Shown here: piece by piece, positions 36,087 to 47,845 of the stretch
How positions within the stretch are numbered: the first letter of the stretch is position 1
Layout of the letters: every line of letters begins with the position of its first letter
Assembly: GCF_026914265.1 (NCBI RefSeq)
Contig: NC_069131.1
Coordinates: 7,270,001 to 7,334,000 of the forward strand
Length of the DNA stretch: 64,000 bases
DNA from: Mya arenaria
Taxonomy: Eukaryota; Mollusca; Bivalvia; Myida; Myidae
Reading direction: 5' to 3'
Position numbers and translations under genes: made by a program
Notes under the pieces: generated by a model
Told to the model about the DNA's origin: nothing
The model's database searches: none
Seen by the model: only the letters and a program-made list of their open reading frames with translations

Positions 36087-39000
36087 ATCGAGTGAGAGAT
36101 GGATATAAGAAAGGCTTCGGGATATTAATTTCGCAATTCATTTAAGTGTTTGATGTTTGTGAGTTTTTATGATTGCTTTGAACGGCCAATTAAAAGTTAT
36201 TTCAATACTTAGAAGTATCATGAAAGTGATTGTCTAATTTAAAGAACTTAAATAATACAAATGGAATACGTTACAGATTGTTTAGGAAGACTGTTTCCAT
36301 TACAAGCCTTGCCACATTAATGATATGTCAGTACCATACATATACTTAGTGTACATACCAATATTTTTTTTATTAAGTACGTATGCACTGTGTTGTTTGT
36401 GGAGATTTGTGCTGGTGTTCCATGTTTCTTGTTTATGATTTTTTGTTTTTGTCTTCTATGTCTTTGGCGTTTATCCTGTGCCATGAAACGGGGTTTATGT
36501 TTAAACTTTTGGCTACTAAGCTTGTTTCTGTAGTTTTTCACATAAATATTAAACACAAAGTCAAGTATGCGATTTAAATGTTACACATACAACTTTTATG
36601 ATTTCGGTCATTCTGTGAGAGTGCAGCTCCTACAATATACATTGAAATTAATGTTCAATTATGTTTTTTTCTAATACTCTAGGAGTTTGTGCAATTATGC
36701 TTTAGATTATGAAGCTCTATTAACACGCAGTTTTAAAGTGACACTCGTATTTAAAATCCATACACAAACATGTAGATCTATATCAAACATACATTTTCAG
36801 TGATAAACCTTTAACTACTTACAAAAATACATAAATGAAAAATATTAATTACTGATAAATAGCGTAACCGTGTATTTAATAGCTGAAAACGCGCAAATAT
36901 TAAATGACTGGTGGGCCCTAAAAGATTTGCAATGATCAATTATAGTCTCATAAGGTAGAGCTACCGCGTTCTCCCGTGTAAACCTTTTACTAATCAAGGC
37001 AGACTGTGTGGGGTATTTCTAGTTTCAAACAATACCTGCAGCACATCTTTACAGTCATAGTAAAACTTGGGACTCCCTCTTATTTTGTTCTTTAATTTGT
37101 TCTTATCTTAAGTTTCCTCAGGTTAATGCGTACTTGGATTTACGTTTTTCCTTTCTATACGGGATTGTTGGGATAATTGAGGAGTTGTGAACACGAAGTT
37201 ATTTAACCCCTTTGTAGATTCACTATTTGCTATCTGTCCCAAGGCGTCACAGTCCTGGATAAGCACTCCTAAGTTTATATTCTGTTTATTACGGCGGTGG
37301 TATGCTTTGGAATGCCACCGCTTGAAAAGTCCACAGCAACTGTCACTGCCTCATCACATACCTCACCAACCGCCACTGTCAACCAGCGTCGGTTTTTCCG
37401 GTACTATAGGTACTATACAGTTATGTTTGCATGCGTGAGAATGTTCTTACGGGGTGTGAAAGCACCGAAATGTACTTGCTATGCAATCAGATCTCAAAAT
37501 ATGCGCAAGTCCGATTCGGGAGAAAAGCTCCGGGCACCACAGTTTGCACAATATTGAAACGAAATAGTAACCAGCCTACAGTAGAAGTGTTCTTACACGG
37601 TACCACATTGTCCGATTTTCGAAATATGTCCGTTAAATGAAATCATCAAATAAAATATAAATCCTACTCACGTTTGTTCATATAAACATAGGGCACAGCT
37701 CCACCACGGAAGTGTCGACAGCTCTTTTTCTTTGCACCACCGTAAAGTGGTGGAGCTGGCGTTTAGAAGCCGTGTAGGAGCTTAACTTTAAAATATTGTT
37801 AAAATAGAGCTTGTCAGGTCCAATGCCAATATGCCCATACGTAATGCTTTAGCTACAACTATATCAACTGCTGTCGAGCAAATTGCTTAATTGTTTAACC
37901 AAAACCACAATGCACCCCCGTTCAAGTCCTGTCCAGGTTGTCAGATACAACCCTATGGCTATAAACAAGTGGAGTCTAAAAATGTTCATCTCCCATCGGT
38001 ACTTACGCGCAACCCGGTCACGTTACCCCAAATCGGACAAATACCAGTTCACTTTTGACCGATTTTCCATACTGATTCAAGTTGAAGTACATAAAATTGA
38101 TAATCTGCTTGGAACCACAAATTCGTACTAAATGAGATGTTGAACAAAAATATTTCTTTGGCATTTTTTTCCAGCCCCAGCTTAGCATGAATTACTGAAC
38201 TGACCCTATATACCTTATTTACAGTGAAATATCCCACCGTCGGATATGTCACAGATATTATATTGATTTTAGGGACATTTAATATGCTTTTAGACTATTG
38301 CCAATGCAACCGTCCGACTTCCATCTTCTCGGATTAAAATAGGAAGATAATTACTACTTCGATTAATGAAGGAGTTTCAATTGCAGTTACGCCCCATCTC
38401 TTTTTAAAAAAAATGTTCAACATTTTTCTGCGTCAAATTCTAATAGCTTAATCATTATTTTGACGATTTCATATTTGATGGTCCCGGTAATTCCAGTAGT
38501 AGTTTTATTCAATGTATAAGTGTTAATATTTGGGAGTCTCAAATACGGAAGAAAAATATGTCGACCCGACGACTTGTCTAACTGCTCTCGATGCATAAAG
38601 TATGTCATATATCTCCGATAACTTCAATCCCTTGCCAGGAAATATAGCTTTACCGGTCAAACTGTAAGCGGGGTCGAGGTGCTTTTATTACACTCGTGTA
38701 AGATGCAATGATCGGTTGTATATACTAAGTAGGTGTAATCGTGTTGTTCACAATTCCGAGTATGTTTAATTTTCATTATTATTTATAAGAATGGTGAACG
38801 AAGATAGCTTGAGTGCAGAATGTTATATGCAGGAACATTGGGCCTCTTCATTGTTCTTCCGGTTGGATCGAGTTTGGTATTGTAAATCTTTGGGCACCAC
38901 GTCTCTTGGAAAACAACTGATCATATGCTCCGACAAGGAAGGTTTCGTCGACTTATTTACATGAAATATTTGAAGTCAAACCGAGTGATGCACTGACTCT

Positions 39001-39588
39001 ATCCATTAAAACCGGCCATTTTATACCATGATATTTCATTTAGAGCTCTTGACATCCCTACCACACATAAAGTTGTGTCACATACTACCAGAGTCTGACC
39101 AAATTTCGTTTCGCAGGATAAATAACCCTAAGGGAGTCGTTGAGCACATAGTACTTTTTATTTCATTTATTTACCATCGCAGCTAATGACAACATGGTAG
39201 CATCCTTTTTTCTAAAGGGATATGTTGGCCTTGTTGGCCTCGCACGTTACACCTGTTAGGATAAATATTGTTGATTTAATGGGTGAAGTCTTATGAAACG
39301 TGCCAGCGGAACACACTTAGAATGTATACTTCTCTCACACAGATTGAAAAAGTTATTTGATCATGGGAAAAATATCATCATATAAGTTATATCTTCAAAC
39401 CACCACTACAGTTGAAAAGTTGCGAAAATGTACTCGCCACGCGTAGTTTCACATGAGTACAAGGACAAACATTGCACTGCAAAATTGGGACTTCAGGTTC
39501 GGAAAGACAAATTCATTCTTGGAAGATAAGACATTCTAAAGAAACTGAAACAATTTATTTGTGGATATTGAACTGCATGTGACATATG
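36087..39588. other. Non-coding stretch with MITE fragments and small hairpins
   Basis: No gene I can support. A fragment of the family-2 MITE end (CTGTGAGAGTGCAGCT) is at 36613-36628. A family-1 MITE, reversed and truncated, runs from TTAA at 36733 to about 36980. Slightly GC-richer DNA at 37200-37760 holds stem-loops: GCGGTGG/CCACCGC at 37294-37321 and 12-nt arms at 37696-37707 and 37747-37758. None has a recognised function. Confidence 0.4.
36737..36980 (-). mobile_element. TTAA-type MITE, family 1, truncated reverse copy
   Basis: Begins at TTAA (36733-36736) with AGTGACACTCGTATTT and continues through reverse-complement family-1 sequence (TGATAAACCTTTAACTACTT, TAATAGCTGAAAACG). The other terminal repeat is missing. 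Confidence 0.65.
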
Positions 39589-40092
39589 TTACAGTGTGTG
39601 TATACCACGTGATAAATTGCGTCATAAATGCTACGTCGGAAGGCAATATTTTAATTTGAAAAAAGACTTTAAACAAAGATAACTACACTATTTCTTCATC
39701 ATTTTAAAGGAAATATAGCGCAGTCTATGCTGCTTACGGAGCCCCACCTTCTGTCTTTTACCAGAATTTGATCGAGAGTTTAGTTTCTTGAGACACTTCG
39801 ACAAACCTTTTCACAATACGGCCGTCTGACGGAGCACTGTCAAAACATTATTTTGGAAACAGGTTGGTCGAAGTGTTTGATGAAACTAATGACCTCATTT
39901 AATTTTGGCAATTTTGGCAATAAAACAAATGCGGGGCTCTTTAAGCGGCATAGACTGCCCTTTGTTTCATTTAAAATGGTGTTGTAAATGAAAAGTTATC
40001 TTTGATTTAAGTCTTCATTTTAAGCAAATTTTTGCCTTCCGACGTAGCATGTATGACGTCATTTATCATGTGATAGACACACACTGTGTTAC
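39589..40092. mobile_element. MITE with long terminal inverted repeats, family 3, copy 1
   Basis: The left end (about 39591 onward: CAGTGTGTGTATACCACGTG, then GCTACGTCGGAAGGCAA) and right end (TTGCCTTCCGACGTAGC to about 40089) are inverted repeats of about 60 bp with few mismatches. The interior also shows inverted similarity (AAAGATAACTACAC against AAAGTTATCTTTG; ATAGCGCAGTCTATGC against GGCATAGACTGCC). A truncated direct copy sits in intron 1 of the plus-strand Ly6 gene (44974-45412). No coding capacity. Confidence 0.8.
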
Positions 40093-40284
40093 GTTCAGCC
40101 AAGCCGGTAACAAAACAATCACAATAATCAAGAAAATCGTCAACTAAACGATGGTTTATTAAAATCACACCAAAAACATTTAACACATTAAAACAACCAA
40201 GATTTTATAAGAAAATATGTCTTGTTTAATTGAACTTAAGGTAAACCTAAAACATTTATAACAGATTGACAACTATGGTTATAT

Positions 40285-40828
40285 TTGACAAATCTATATT
40301 GTATATATGTGGGGTATAGAAACATATAGTTAAAGCACACAAATTTGACTATTCTATATTGTATATATGTGGGGTATAGAAACATATAGTTAAAGCACAC
40401 AAATTTGACTATTCTATATTGTATATATGTGGGGTGTAGAAACATATAGTTAAAGGACACAAATTTGACAAATCTATATTGTATATATGTGAGGTATAGA
40501 AACATATAGTTAAAGGACACAAATTTGACAAATCTATATTGTATATATGTGAGGTATAGAAACATATAGTTAAAGGACACAAATTTGACAAATCTATATT
40601 GTATATATGTGGGGTATAGAAACATATAGTTAAAGGACACAAATTTGACAAATCTATATTGTATATATGTGGGGTATAGAAACATATAGTTAAAGCACAC
40701 AAATTTGACAAATCTATATTGTATTTATGTGGGGTATAGAAACATATAGTTAAAGCACACAAATTTGACTATTCTATATTGTATATATGTGGGGTATAGA
40801 AACACATAGTTAAAGGACACAAATTTGA
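40285..40828. repeat. Nine copies of an exact 60-bp tandem repeat
   Basis: The period is exactly 60 bp; each unit contains TCTATATTGTATATATGTGG and ATAGAAACATATAGTTAAAG. Two sites vary between units (GACAAATC or GACTATTC; AAGCACAC or AAGGACAC). Because 60 is a multiple of three, minus-strand frames remain open with 20-residue repeats; I see no start, splice or composition evidence that they are translated. It ends about 160 bases beyond the stop codon of the minus-strand Ly6 gene. Confidence 0.95.
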
Positions 40829-40986
40829 CGAAGAAGTGTGATACACATATAGCAGCGTTCATCACTGCATCAAAATGACAAAGTAATAAGTTTGTGGCTC
40901 CTCATAACTTATATACAATAATGTACAGCATCCAGATAGACACAAACTATGTATAACTTTTTAACGACACATCCATGTGCCTTGTT

Positions 40987-42084
40987 CTAGATACCGACGA
41001 TTCTCCTTACAACAATGCCTACGCCAGCAGCAGCACTGACCAGAAAGCCCCAACTCTGTCGTTGCTGTTGACCGCCGTTGCAAAGGTCAGTATCACAATA
41101 GCAGATCACGTTGCTTAATCCTTTCATTTCGTCCGTGCATCCAACCCCGGAGTCGATATATGTCTTTTCGCACGTTCGTATGATTGTGTGTCTGTACAAA
41201 GCTGTTTGCAAAAATCAATAACAGTATGGTTTTGTGTCGACCAGTTTTGATTTTTAAACAGTTTTAAAATCTATTAATTTTGCAATGAATAATTCAAACA
41301 CTATTTGAAAAATAGGGCTTTACTTAGCATAAATTTGAATATCATCCATCGACCTCCTTATGTACCTTTAACAAACGTGAAGCTTTTTACGCACTTAAGC
41401 AACTGTGATGATAGACTTGTAATGAAATATTTTTATTATATTATTCGAATATGTGACGTCATCAGCGCAAATGAGTCTTTTGTAGGAAGACGTGACCTCT
41501 TAATTTTTGCGAGGTTTCGTTCGTCATCAGCAGGTAATCATGGCTATATTTACATATTCTCGAAAAAGGTCATTAAATGTGTTTAAAATACTATTTCTTG
41601 GTTTAATATTGTTTATGTTGTTAATGTGAATACCCCAAGGATACTCATTTACACAGACGACGTCATCAAACGTTTTCTCCTGCTTTCCTTTGAATAAAAT
41701 TTATGCTGAAACATAAGTTTGGAAGATTGACAGAACTTACATCCCCATTTTTTCTCTTTTCTACACGACACACAGTCAGGCTCCTGTACGACATCTGAGG
41801 AATCGAACTCATCGTTACAGCCCAGACATGCGTAGCAAGATATTGTGCCGTCCGCTACATGTACTGTTACTGAAAATGACATATTTCTATATATGTCCAT
41901 TACTATATGAGAAAACGTTTTTAACGGAAAAGAAGCTGTCCGATGGTTTTACCTAAATAAAGCAATTTTAATTTATTTATTTTTTGACTAATATTCATCA
42001 ATTGTTAAAATCAAATTAAAAGCTGAACATACCTTCAAGTAAAAATACACATATCAACACGAAAACTGTAAAAGACGGCGCCAT
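40987..42084 (-). CDS. Ly6/three-finger-domain protein, signal peptide and hydrophobic tail (paralog 1)
   Basis: Three exons, 131 aa. Exon 1 (42033-42084) encodes the signal peptide MAPSFTVFVLICVFLLE and ends G|GTATGT. Exon 2 (41741-41869) follows acceptor TCATTTTCAG and ends T|GTAAGT. Exon 3 (40987-41201) follows GCAAACAG and runs to TAG. Both introns are phase 1. The mature part has ten cysteines in Ly6 order: SCYACLGC near the start, CVSC, one each in RTC and VGC, and a closing CYCDTDLCN that matches the Ly6 terminal Cys-Asn. The C-terminal 20 residues are hydrophobic but contain two Arg, so GPI anchoring is plausible rather than certain. It is closely related in sequence and exon structure to the gene at 44804-47564, which points the other way. 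Expected role: extracellular or membrane-tethered binding protein; the ligand is unknown. Confidence 0.85.
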
Positions 42085-42479
42085 TGCCTATGTGCTTACG
42101 CGTTTAACTATTCAATCAGACAGACGCGCTCTTTCTAATCCAAGTGCAACCGTTTCTTTAAAATCGTGCTAAAACCTGTCTGATCATTATCAATATGTTT
42201 TCGTTGCAAAATACCAAATTCTCTGAAGTACTTAGATGTTCGATTGTGATTGATTCATAGAATTATTATTGTTTTCCACGCGTCATTTACTTCCTCAATC
42301 TAAAATTTCAGACGACAAAATAATGTTCATTAATATCCACCCGTGTATTGATTAGTTAACAAATGCGACAGCCGCATGTAATGCTGCTTAAGGTTAAACT
42401 CTTTTGTATATGATGGATACTGTTTATTTGGAGGTCTATATAAAATTATTCATTCAAGTCTGGCACAGCCGATAAAATA

Positions 42480-42545
42480 CATACAGTCAAACCCCGTTGC
42501 CTCGAAGTCGAAGGGACCGGCGAATTTAGCTCGAGCCTAGGAAAT
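42480..42545. mobile_element. Fragment of a pogo/Tigger-like MITE end
   Basis: CAGTCAAACCCCGTTGCCTCGAAGT and the following GAATTTAGCTCGAGCC match the terminal repeat of the complete element 340 bp further on. The rest of this copy is not recognisable. Confidence 0.5.
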
Positions 42546-42819
42546 ATGTTGATATATGACATGTAGTTAAACATTGCACCTGTTTTTCATGGAATAGAGT
42601 TTCATGGAAAAGAAGTTATACTAATTGCACTTATGTTTGTTCATGGAATATTATTTTTTCATGGAAAAGATGTAAGTGGAATATTTAATAAGGTTAGTAA
42701 AACCTTGAGACACTACCCAGGGGCATAGCTAGGACTTTTTGCATGTATAGGCCCATTTGCTACGGCGATCCGGGGGCATCCTCCCTTCTATATGCATATT
42801 ATGGTGCCTTTTGGTATTC

Positions 42820-42994
42820 AGCCGAACCCCGATGGCTCGAACTCACAAGAACCGTCGAAAACACCTGGAGCCGGGGGGAAATTCGAGCCAAGCGGGAATG
42901 CTAAACTTCAAAACAAAAAAGGGTCCTTGGCATCCAGTTCGAACCAACGAAGAATTCGAGCCAAGCAATTTCGAGCCAACGGAGTTCGACTGTA
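42820..42994. mobile_element. Pogo/Tigger-like MITE
   Basis: The left end (CAGCCGAACCCCGATGGCTC) and right end (reverse complement CAGTCGAACTCCGTTGGCTC) are terminal inverted repeats, and TCGAGCCAA-type motifs recur inside. The right end is followed by TA. CAGTCGAACCCCGTTGGCTCGAA-like ends are widespread in animal genomes on small pogo-superfamily elements; that assignment is from general knowledge. Overlapping short frames are not genes. Confidence 0.6.
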
Positions 42995-44803
42995 TATCTT
43001 ATAATACAGCCTTTACAGTAATCAAGACGATTTTTATGCACTTGACTACGGTCGCCTTCCAAAAGTAGGCTCTTAATCTAATTGAGAAAAAATACGCTCA
43101 GAAACGAATGCAAAAATAGCCTTCACCCCCCCCCCCCCCCCCCCTTGCTATTCAGTTAATATTGCAGATTTTGAAATTTTATTTGCTTAATTATGATGAA
43201 CGAATTGAATTCCCGAGGCCTTGTTCATTGATCTTTAACTTTGAATTTAACTTAAAAAAGCAGTTTTTCACTATTAAAGATGCTTTAGGAATAAGGCAAC
43301 TTGGTCTCCCGTGCCTATTGGAGCTACACCCGCGCTGACGTTCATATCAAATCCGAAATTTGAATATGAAAGACGTTCATGGAAAACCGCTTATCTGAAG
43401 AGAAGGTTCGACAGTAATTTATTTATTGTTCATTGAAGTGACATTTATTGACGAAATTCACGTATTACACCTTTAACTGTATGCATACAATACACTTGGA
43501 AACTTGATCCCTGTTCATTAGGTACTTCATTGAACCCACTCAACCAATATTTTGTTTGATTTATTTCGGCAATGAGGGCATAACATGGACAATCAAAACA
43601 ACATGTACAGTAAATACACCTTTGCCTTTAAGTTAAGAGAGCATCAATATAGCATGACCATTGTTAATACCAGAACCCAATATTCCACAAAATACTTCAG
43701 ACAAATCTCATTCTCAACTGATTTTACCACCCAACAATCAACCGTTTCAGACTCCAATTTATAAAAAGAATATTTTCCAATCACGTAGGTGAAAATATCG
43801 TTTAACTTTTTAAATTATTTTCATTTTATCAGTATAGCAAACTTATATGAAGTTCTTCCAGCTTCAGCCTAAATGACAAGGTAGTTTTTTTAATTAATAC
43901 AAATATATAACAAGAGTACCGCATGCAGGTGCTGAACGCTCGTCTGATTTTATCCTTTTGCGGTTTATTTATTTCGTTTAATACACGTGATAGTGAAAAT
44001 GTATTCCAAAGTTTGAAAGTGATAGCTTTGCTAGGTTGCATGTTAGTGACATGCACAAAACAAACATACTCAGATTAACTAGAAATTACAAAGTCCATAA
44101 ATACTAAAATATCCCCCACCCTCCACTTATCCTTCCAAATGAGTGACTGTTTGAAAAATTTAAGCGCACTATCCATTTATTGTCTGTGGAAAAAAAAATC
44201 AATCCAACAAAAATTGAAGAAGCTATGCCAAATTCTCATAATTAACCAAAATCCATTAAAATTCATGTCTTTTACCAAAAAAAAAACAGGTGAGACTAAG
44301 CATCTATAGGGTACAATGTGAAGAAGGGTATGAGATGAACAAGTTCCCAAAGTTTCAAAGTGATAGCTTTGATAGTTTCCACTTTTCGATAAGTGACCTT
44401 AACGCAAAAGTTAACCAACGCCTCCGACGACGACGACGACGACGATAATCAAGTGACGGCAATAACTCGTCTTCTTTTTTAATCAGACGAGCTAAACATG
44501 AATGACAGAGAGACCGCATGATATATCTTGTAACTATGTAAACATACAAGTCACAATCTGGAAGTGAGCCAAAAATGGTTCCAACTGATATATGATATAA
44601 ATGCCCCAATGTGGATACTTGTCAATATTTGAACTTAAAGGGTGCGTACTTCTGCGAAAAAAAAAACATTGGTAAATTCTTAATCTTGTTCCGTCTTGCA
44701 TATTCAATGAAGAGAGATATCAGACATAATCTCCAATTTAGAAATAAATAATTACGATCAACATTTTATTGGCGCATAGATGTAGACTGGAATAGCTGGT
44801 GAA

Positions 44804-47564
44804 ATGGAAAAGCTGTTTTACTTTGTTTTGATTACTGCCATTTTCGTTTCTCAATGTAAGTAATGAATTTTTATAGTTTCTTATATTTAAGCTCTCAAAT
44901 ACAAGGATGAAGTTTTAAACAATCATTATTAGCATTGCATGATTATCGAGTTTTATCTAGCTTACGAACTCAAAATAAATGCTACGTCGGAAGGCAACAT
45001 TTTGCTTCGAATGAATACTTTAAACAAAGATAACTTCACTATTCTCACCATTTCAAATCGAAAAAAGCGCAGACTACGCCGCTTTCGGTCTTTTACCAGA
45101 GTTTGATTGAGAGTTCAGTTTCTTATAACACCTCGAACAACCTTTTCACAATACGGCCGTCTGACGGAGTACTGTCAAAACATAATTTTGGAAATATGTC
45201 GAAGTGTTTAATGAAACTAATCAACTTATCAAACTCCGGAAATAAAACGAAGGCGCTGCACTTTAATCGGCATAGACAGCCCTTTGTTTCATTTAAAATG
45301 GTGTAGTAGAAGAAAAGATATCTTTGTTTTAAGCAAAATGTTGCCCCCCCCCCCCCCCACCCCGATGTAGCATATATGACGTAATTTATCATGAGGTACA
45401 CATACGCTGTTGTAAGAGCTAGCGAAACGACGTATTTGGGCTGATGTACATTAATTTAGATGAATATGTTTTAATCGTTTTTTTTCTAAATGTTGCATCC
45501 TTCATAGATAATCTTAATTAAAACGCCGTATGTTATATATAAGGGGGAGTGGTGCACTCGGTGACCTGCTACACGTGTTTGGGATGTAACGACGAGTTCG
45601 AGTCTCCTGGTGTGAGGAGCGAATCTGGCTGCGTGGCTTGCACGAAATCTAAATCCTGGGGAAGTAAGTATCTTATTTTAAGGTTATCGTAACAAAATGC
45701 GCATGAAAGTCGATAAAACATTGATTATTTTAAAATCATGTTTGATCCCGTTTCTTCTAACAAAATCCAGTATTGTTATGCAATGACAGCCAATGGTGCA
45801 GCATTTCATTTTAGAAATTTGTATGTAGTACTCATGTCTTGCAAGAACACGTATTTCTATGGCAACTCATTTATGGCAATTAATACCTTACCGGAGATAA
45901 TCTCAGGTCGAAGGGATGCCGGTGATTTGAACTGAGTATCGTTCTAAAATTCTGAAACAGTAAACAGCTCATACTCAATATGTCGCATTGACATGCATTA
46001 AGCAGATCATAAAAGTGTGTGCATCGCAAGCAATATCTAGATATTCAGACCGAGTGGCACGTAAAACACGTCAGCGCAGTGATATATTTCAAAAGTCACG
46101 GTATGATTTCACACCATATAAGGATTAAACTCTTATCAAATATGTGATCACTCTTATAGTATTTGAATAATTGTTTTAACTTGTCTTGCTGATTTGAAAT
46201 GTTAAATGCATAAAGTTGTCAAATTGTGAAAAGCACAATACTTCATCCACAAACCCAAGTGTAGGGTGTTTTGCGTTAACGAGTTTCCGCAGAACAACCT
46301 GCGCGAGGATTGGGTTTAACCTATCTTACACAAGCGGCTATGGTTGATTCTTTTTCTCCCACTTCATTTGAACAATATATAGTAAAAATACATTTAATTA
46401 TTTTTTACATACCAGGCCCTTTTTGCCCGTGGGTAAGATTATAAGTATCTTCCACGGCCGAGAGTGTAAGATAGGTTTATTCCGACCCGAGCGTTGGGTG
46501 TTTTGCGGAAACGAGGTTTACCGAGTTTCCGCAAGACACCCTGCGCGAGGGTCGGGATGAACCTATCTTCCACGAGCGGCTATGGTAGATGCTTTTTCTC
46601 CCACCTCAGTTAAACAAAATAAAGTAAAAATGTTTTTTTCGCTGGAACTCTTTTGTGCTTAGTAAAAATAATTGCGTACGGATATGCGGTAATTCGTGGT
46701 TGTCATGGATATTCGCGCAGTGATTCAGAGTATGTAAATGGTCTGATCGGTCTATAAATAGTTCTAAGAAGAGTAAAGCATTATTTCTTGAAAGGTGCGT
46801 TGAAAACTGTTTTCTAGTGACATCTGAAGCGAGAAATAATTAACTAGCGTTCTAAATATTGCCACAAGACAAGGTTTCCATGATGCGCTACAGACGACAG
46901 TATTCAACAAGGGAGGTAATTACAATGTGGTGACCATAAAAAGAAGTTCCATACGGGCATTTTATCTTCGCCCGTGGGCAAGATAAGAATTTCTAGCATG
47001 GTTAAATTAATGGATCTACTTATCTGAGGTGGGAGAAAAAGATTTCCAGCATGGTAAAAAATTGGATTTACTTTTCTCGGGTGTGAGAAATGTCCGTCCC
47101 GCCATATACGAAATGGCATAAATCAGCAACCAACATTTTTGGATGCTATTTGACAAACTCGAATTAAGTCACTTTGACTTCCTTCTTTTCATTACATATA
47201 TTCTCAGTATGGAGTTTTAAACTTTTAAAGTAAAATTATTTAATATTTGCTATACATATGCATTGTTGTCATAATCCTTAATTGTTTTGTTCAATTTGTT
47301 GTAATTATGAAATCTTTAATTTTAAGAAAAAAAACCCATTTTATATATTTAATCGTTTCAGCATATGGCAAACACACGATCATCCGCGCGTGTTCCCGCT
47401 CTTCCTACGCCGAAGGGTGCACAGATGACATCGGGGCCGGCATGTTATGCTACTGTACCAGGGACCATTGCAATGTGGCGGGAAAACATGCGGCCAAATG
47501 GACATTGGTCAGCTTCGGACTGTTCCTTCCCTTTGTCCTGAAACTGACTCTTGGGACTATGTGA
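44804..47564 (+). CDS. Ly6/three-finger-domain protein, signal peptide and hydrophobic tail (paralog 2)
   Basis: Three exons, 124 aa. Exon 1 (44804-44855) encodes the signal peptide MEKLFYFVLITAIFVSQ and ends T|GTAAGT. Exon 2 (45544-45663, or starting at 45550 with the alternative AG) ends A|GTAAGT. Exon 3 (47362-47564) follows acceptor TTAATCGTTTCAG and ends TGA. All joins are phase 1, and exon 1 is exactly as long (52 nt) as in paralog 1. Ten cysteines occur in the same order (TCYTCLGC, GC, AC, RAC, EGC, LCYC, HCN), and the blocks CLGCNDEFE and KHTIIRAC match paralog 1. The tail WTLVSFGLFLPFVLKLTLGTM is strongly hydrophobic, as expected of a GPI signal. A family-3 MITE lies in intron 1 and a hairpin element in intron 2. 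Exact ligand and function are unknown. Confidence 0.85.
44974..45412. mobile_element. MITE family 3, truncated copy in Ly6 intron 1
   Basis: Same order as 39630-40089 (GCTACGTCGGAAGGCAA; GGCCGTCTGACGGAG; CCCTTTGTTTCATTTAAAATG; TAGCATATATGACGTAATTTATCA). The outer 40 bp of the left terminal repeat are missing, and the right repeat is interrupted by a 15-base C run (45344-45358). Confidence 0.75.
46262..46390. repeat. Partial copy of the hairpin element
   Basis: Has GGGTGTTTTGCG, GAGTTTCCGCAGAACA, CGCGAGGATTGGG, AACCTATCTTACAC and CTTTTTCTCCCACTTCA in the same order as the right half of the element at 46437. It is a 5'-truncated or older copy lying immediately before it. Confidence 0.5.
46437..47041. 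mobile_element. Hairpin-headed TIR element, copy 1 (in Ly6 intron 2)
   Basis: Two parts. The first is a nested hairpin: outer arms 46464-46486 and 46551-46573, inner arms 46496-46512 and 46525-46541. The second is a 450-bp body bounded by perfect 18-bp inverted repeats CTTTTTCTCCCACCTCAG (46592-46609) and its complement (47024-47041). The whole block recurs at 50928-51476 without the inner hairpin. It has no coding capacity. A second variant of the right end (GGGTGTGAGAAATG) follows at about 47080. Confidence 0.75.
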
Positions 47565-47575
47565 TCAGCATTGAC

Positions 47576-47581
47576 AATAAA
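47576..47581 (+). promoter_or_regulatory. Poly(A) signal of Ly6 paralog 2
   Basis: AATAAA 12 bases after the stop codon. That is unusually close; a further AATAAA at about 47691 is an alternative. Confidence 0.5.
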
Positions 47582-47839
47582 AACCATTTGATTATAATTC
47601 CTTAACCAATTGTACCACATTTGTATCATATAGAAATTTGCACATGTATTGTACAACGTATTTTGTTATCGCTTCTAAACTTTATATATGAAATAAATTC
47701 CATTACCTGTAATACAAGGCAGAATATTCTCAAAAACACTGTACTGAAGTTTGAATTTGGAAATGAAACTCAATTGATAATATGACATTTAATGTATATG
47801 TATAATTGCTATATCCGGTAAGATTTAATTTGATAATAT

Positions 47840-47845
47840 TTTATT
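47840..47845 (-). promoter_or_regulatory. Possible poly(A) signal for the EB-domain gene
   Basis: AATAAA on the minus strand about 570 bases beyond the putative stop codon at 48416. The intervening 3' UTR would include the GA and TA microsatellites. Weak on its own. Confidence 0.25.

Larger units (their letters stand above)
42085..44803. other. Intergenic space between divergent Ly6 genes
   Basis: About 2.7 kb between the two start codons. It contains transposon ends and a complete pogo/Tigger-like MITE (42820-42994), a C run at about 43127-43144 and a short (GAC)n at about 44426-44447. No TATA box was identified for either gene. Confidence 0.5.

Noticed and set aside
35176-36141. 321-codon minus-strand frame of Thr-His-Ser-Leu repeats
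   Set aside because: A direct translation of (GAGT)n read in reverse; no frame of that repeat contains a stop.
40236-40762. 154- and 117-codon frames with 20-residue repeats
   Set aside because: Open only because 60 bp divides by three without a stop; two frames are open in parallel, and there is no signal peptide or splice support.
42757-43068. 103-codon plus-strand frame
   Set aside because: Lies over the pogo/Tigger-like MITE; composition follows the TCGAGCC repeats of its ends.
45123-45401. 92-codon minus-strand frame
   Set aside because: Falls entirely within the family-3 MITE copy and its C run.
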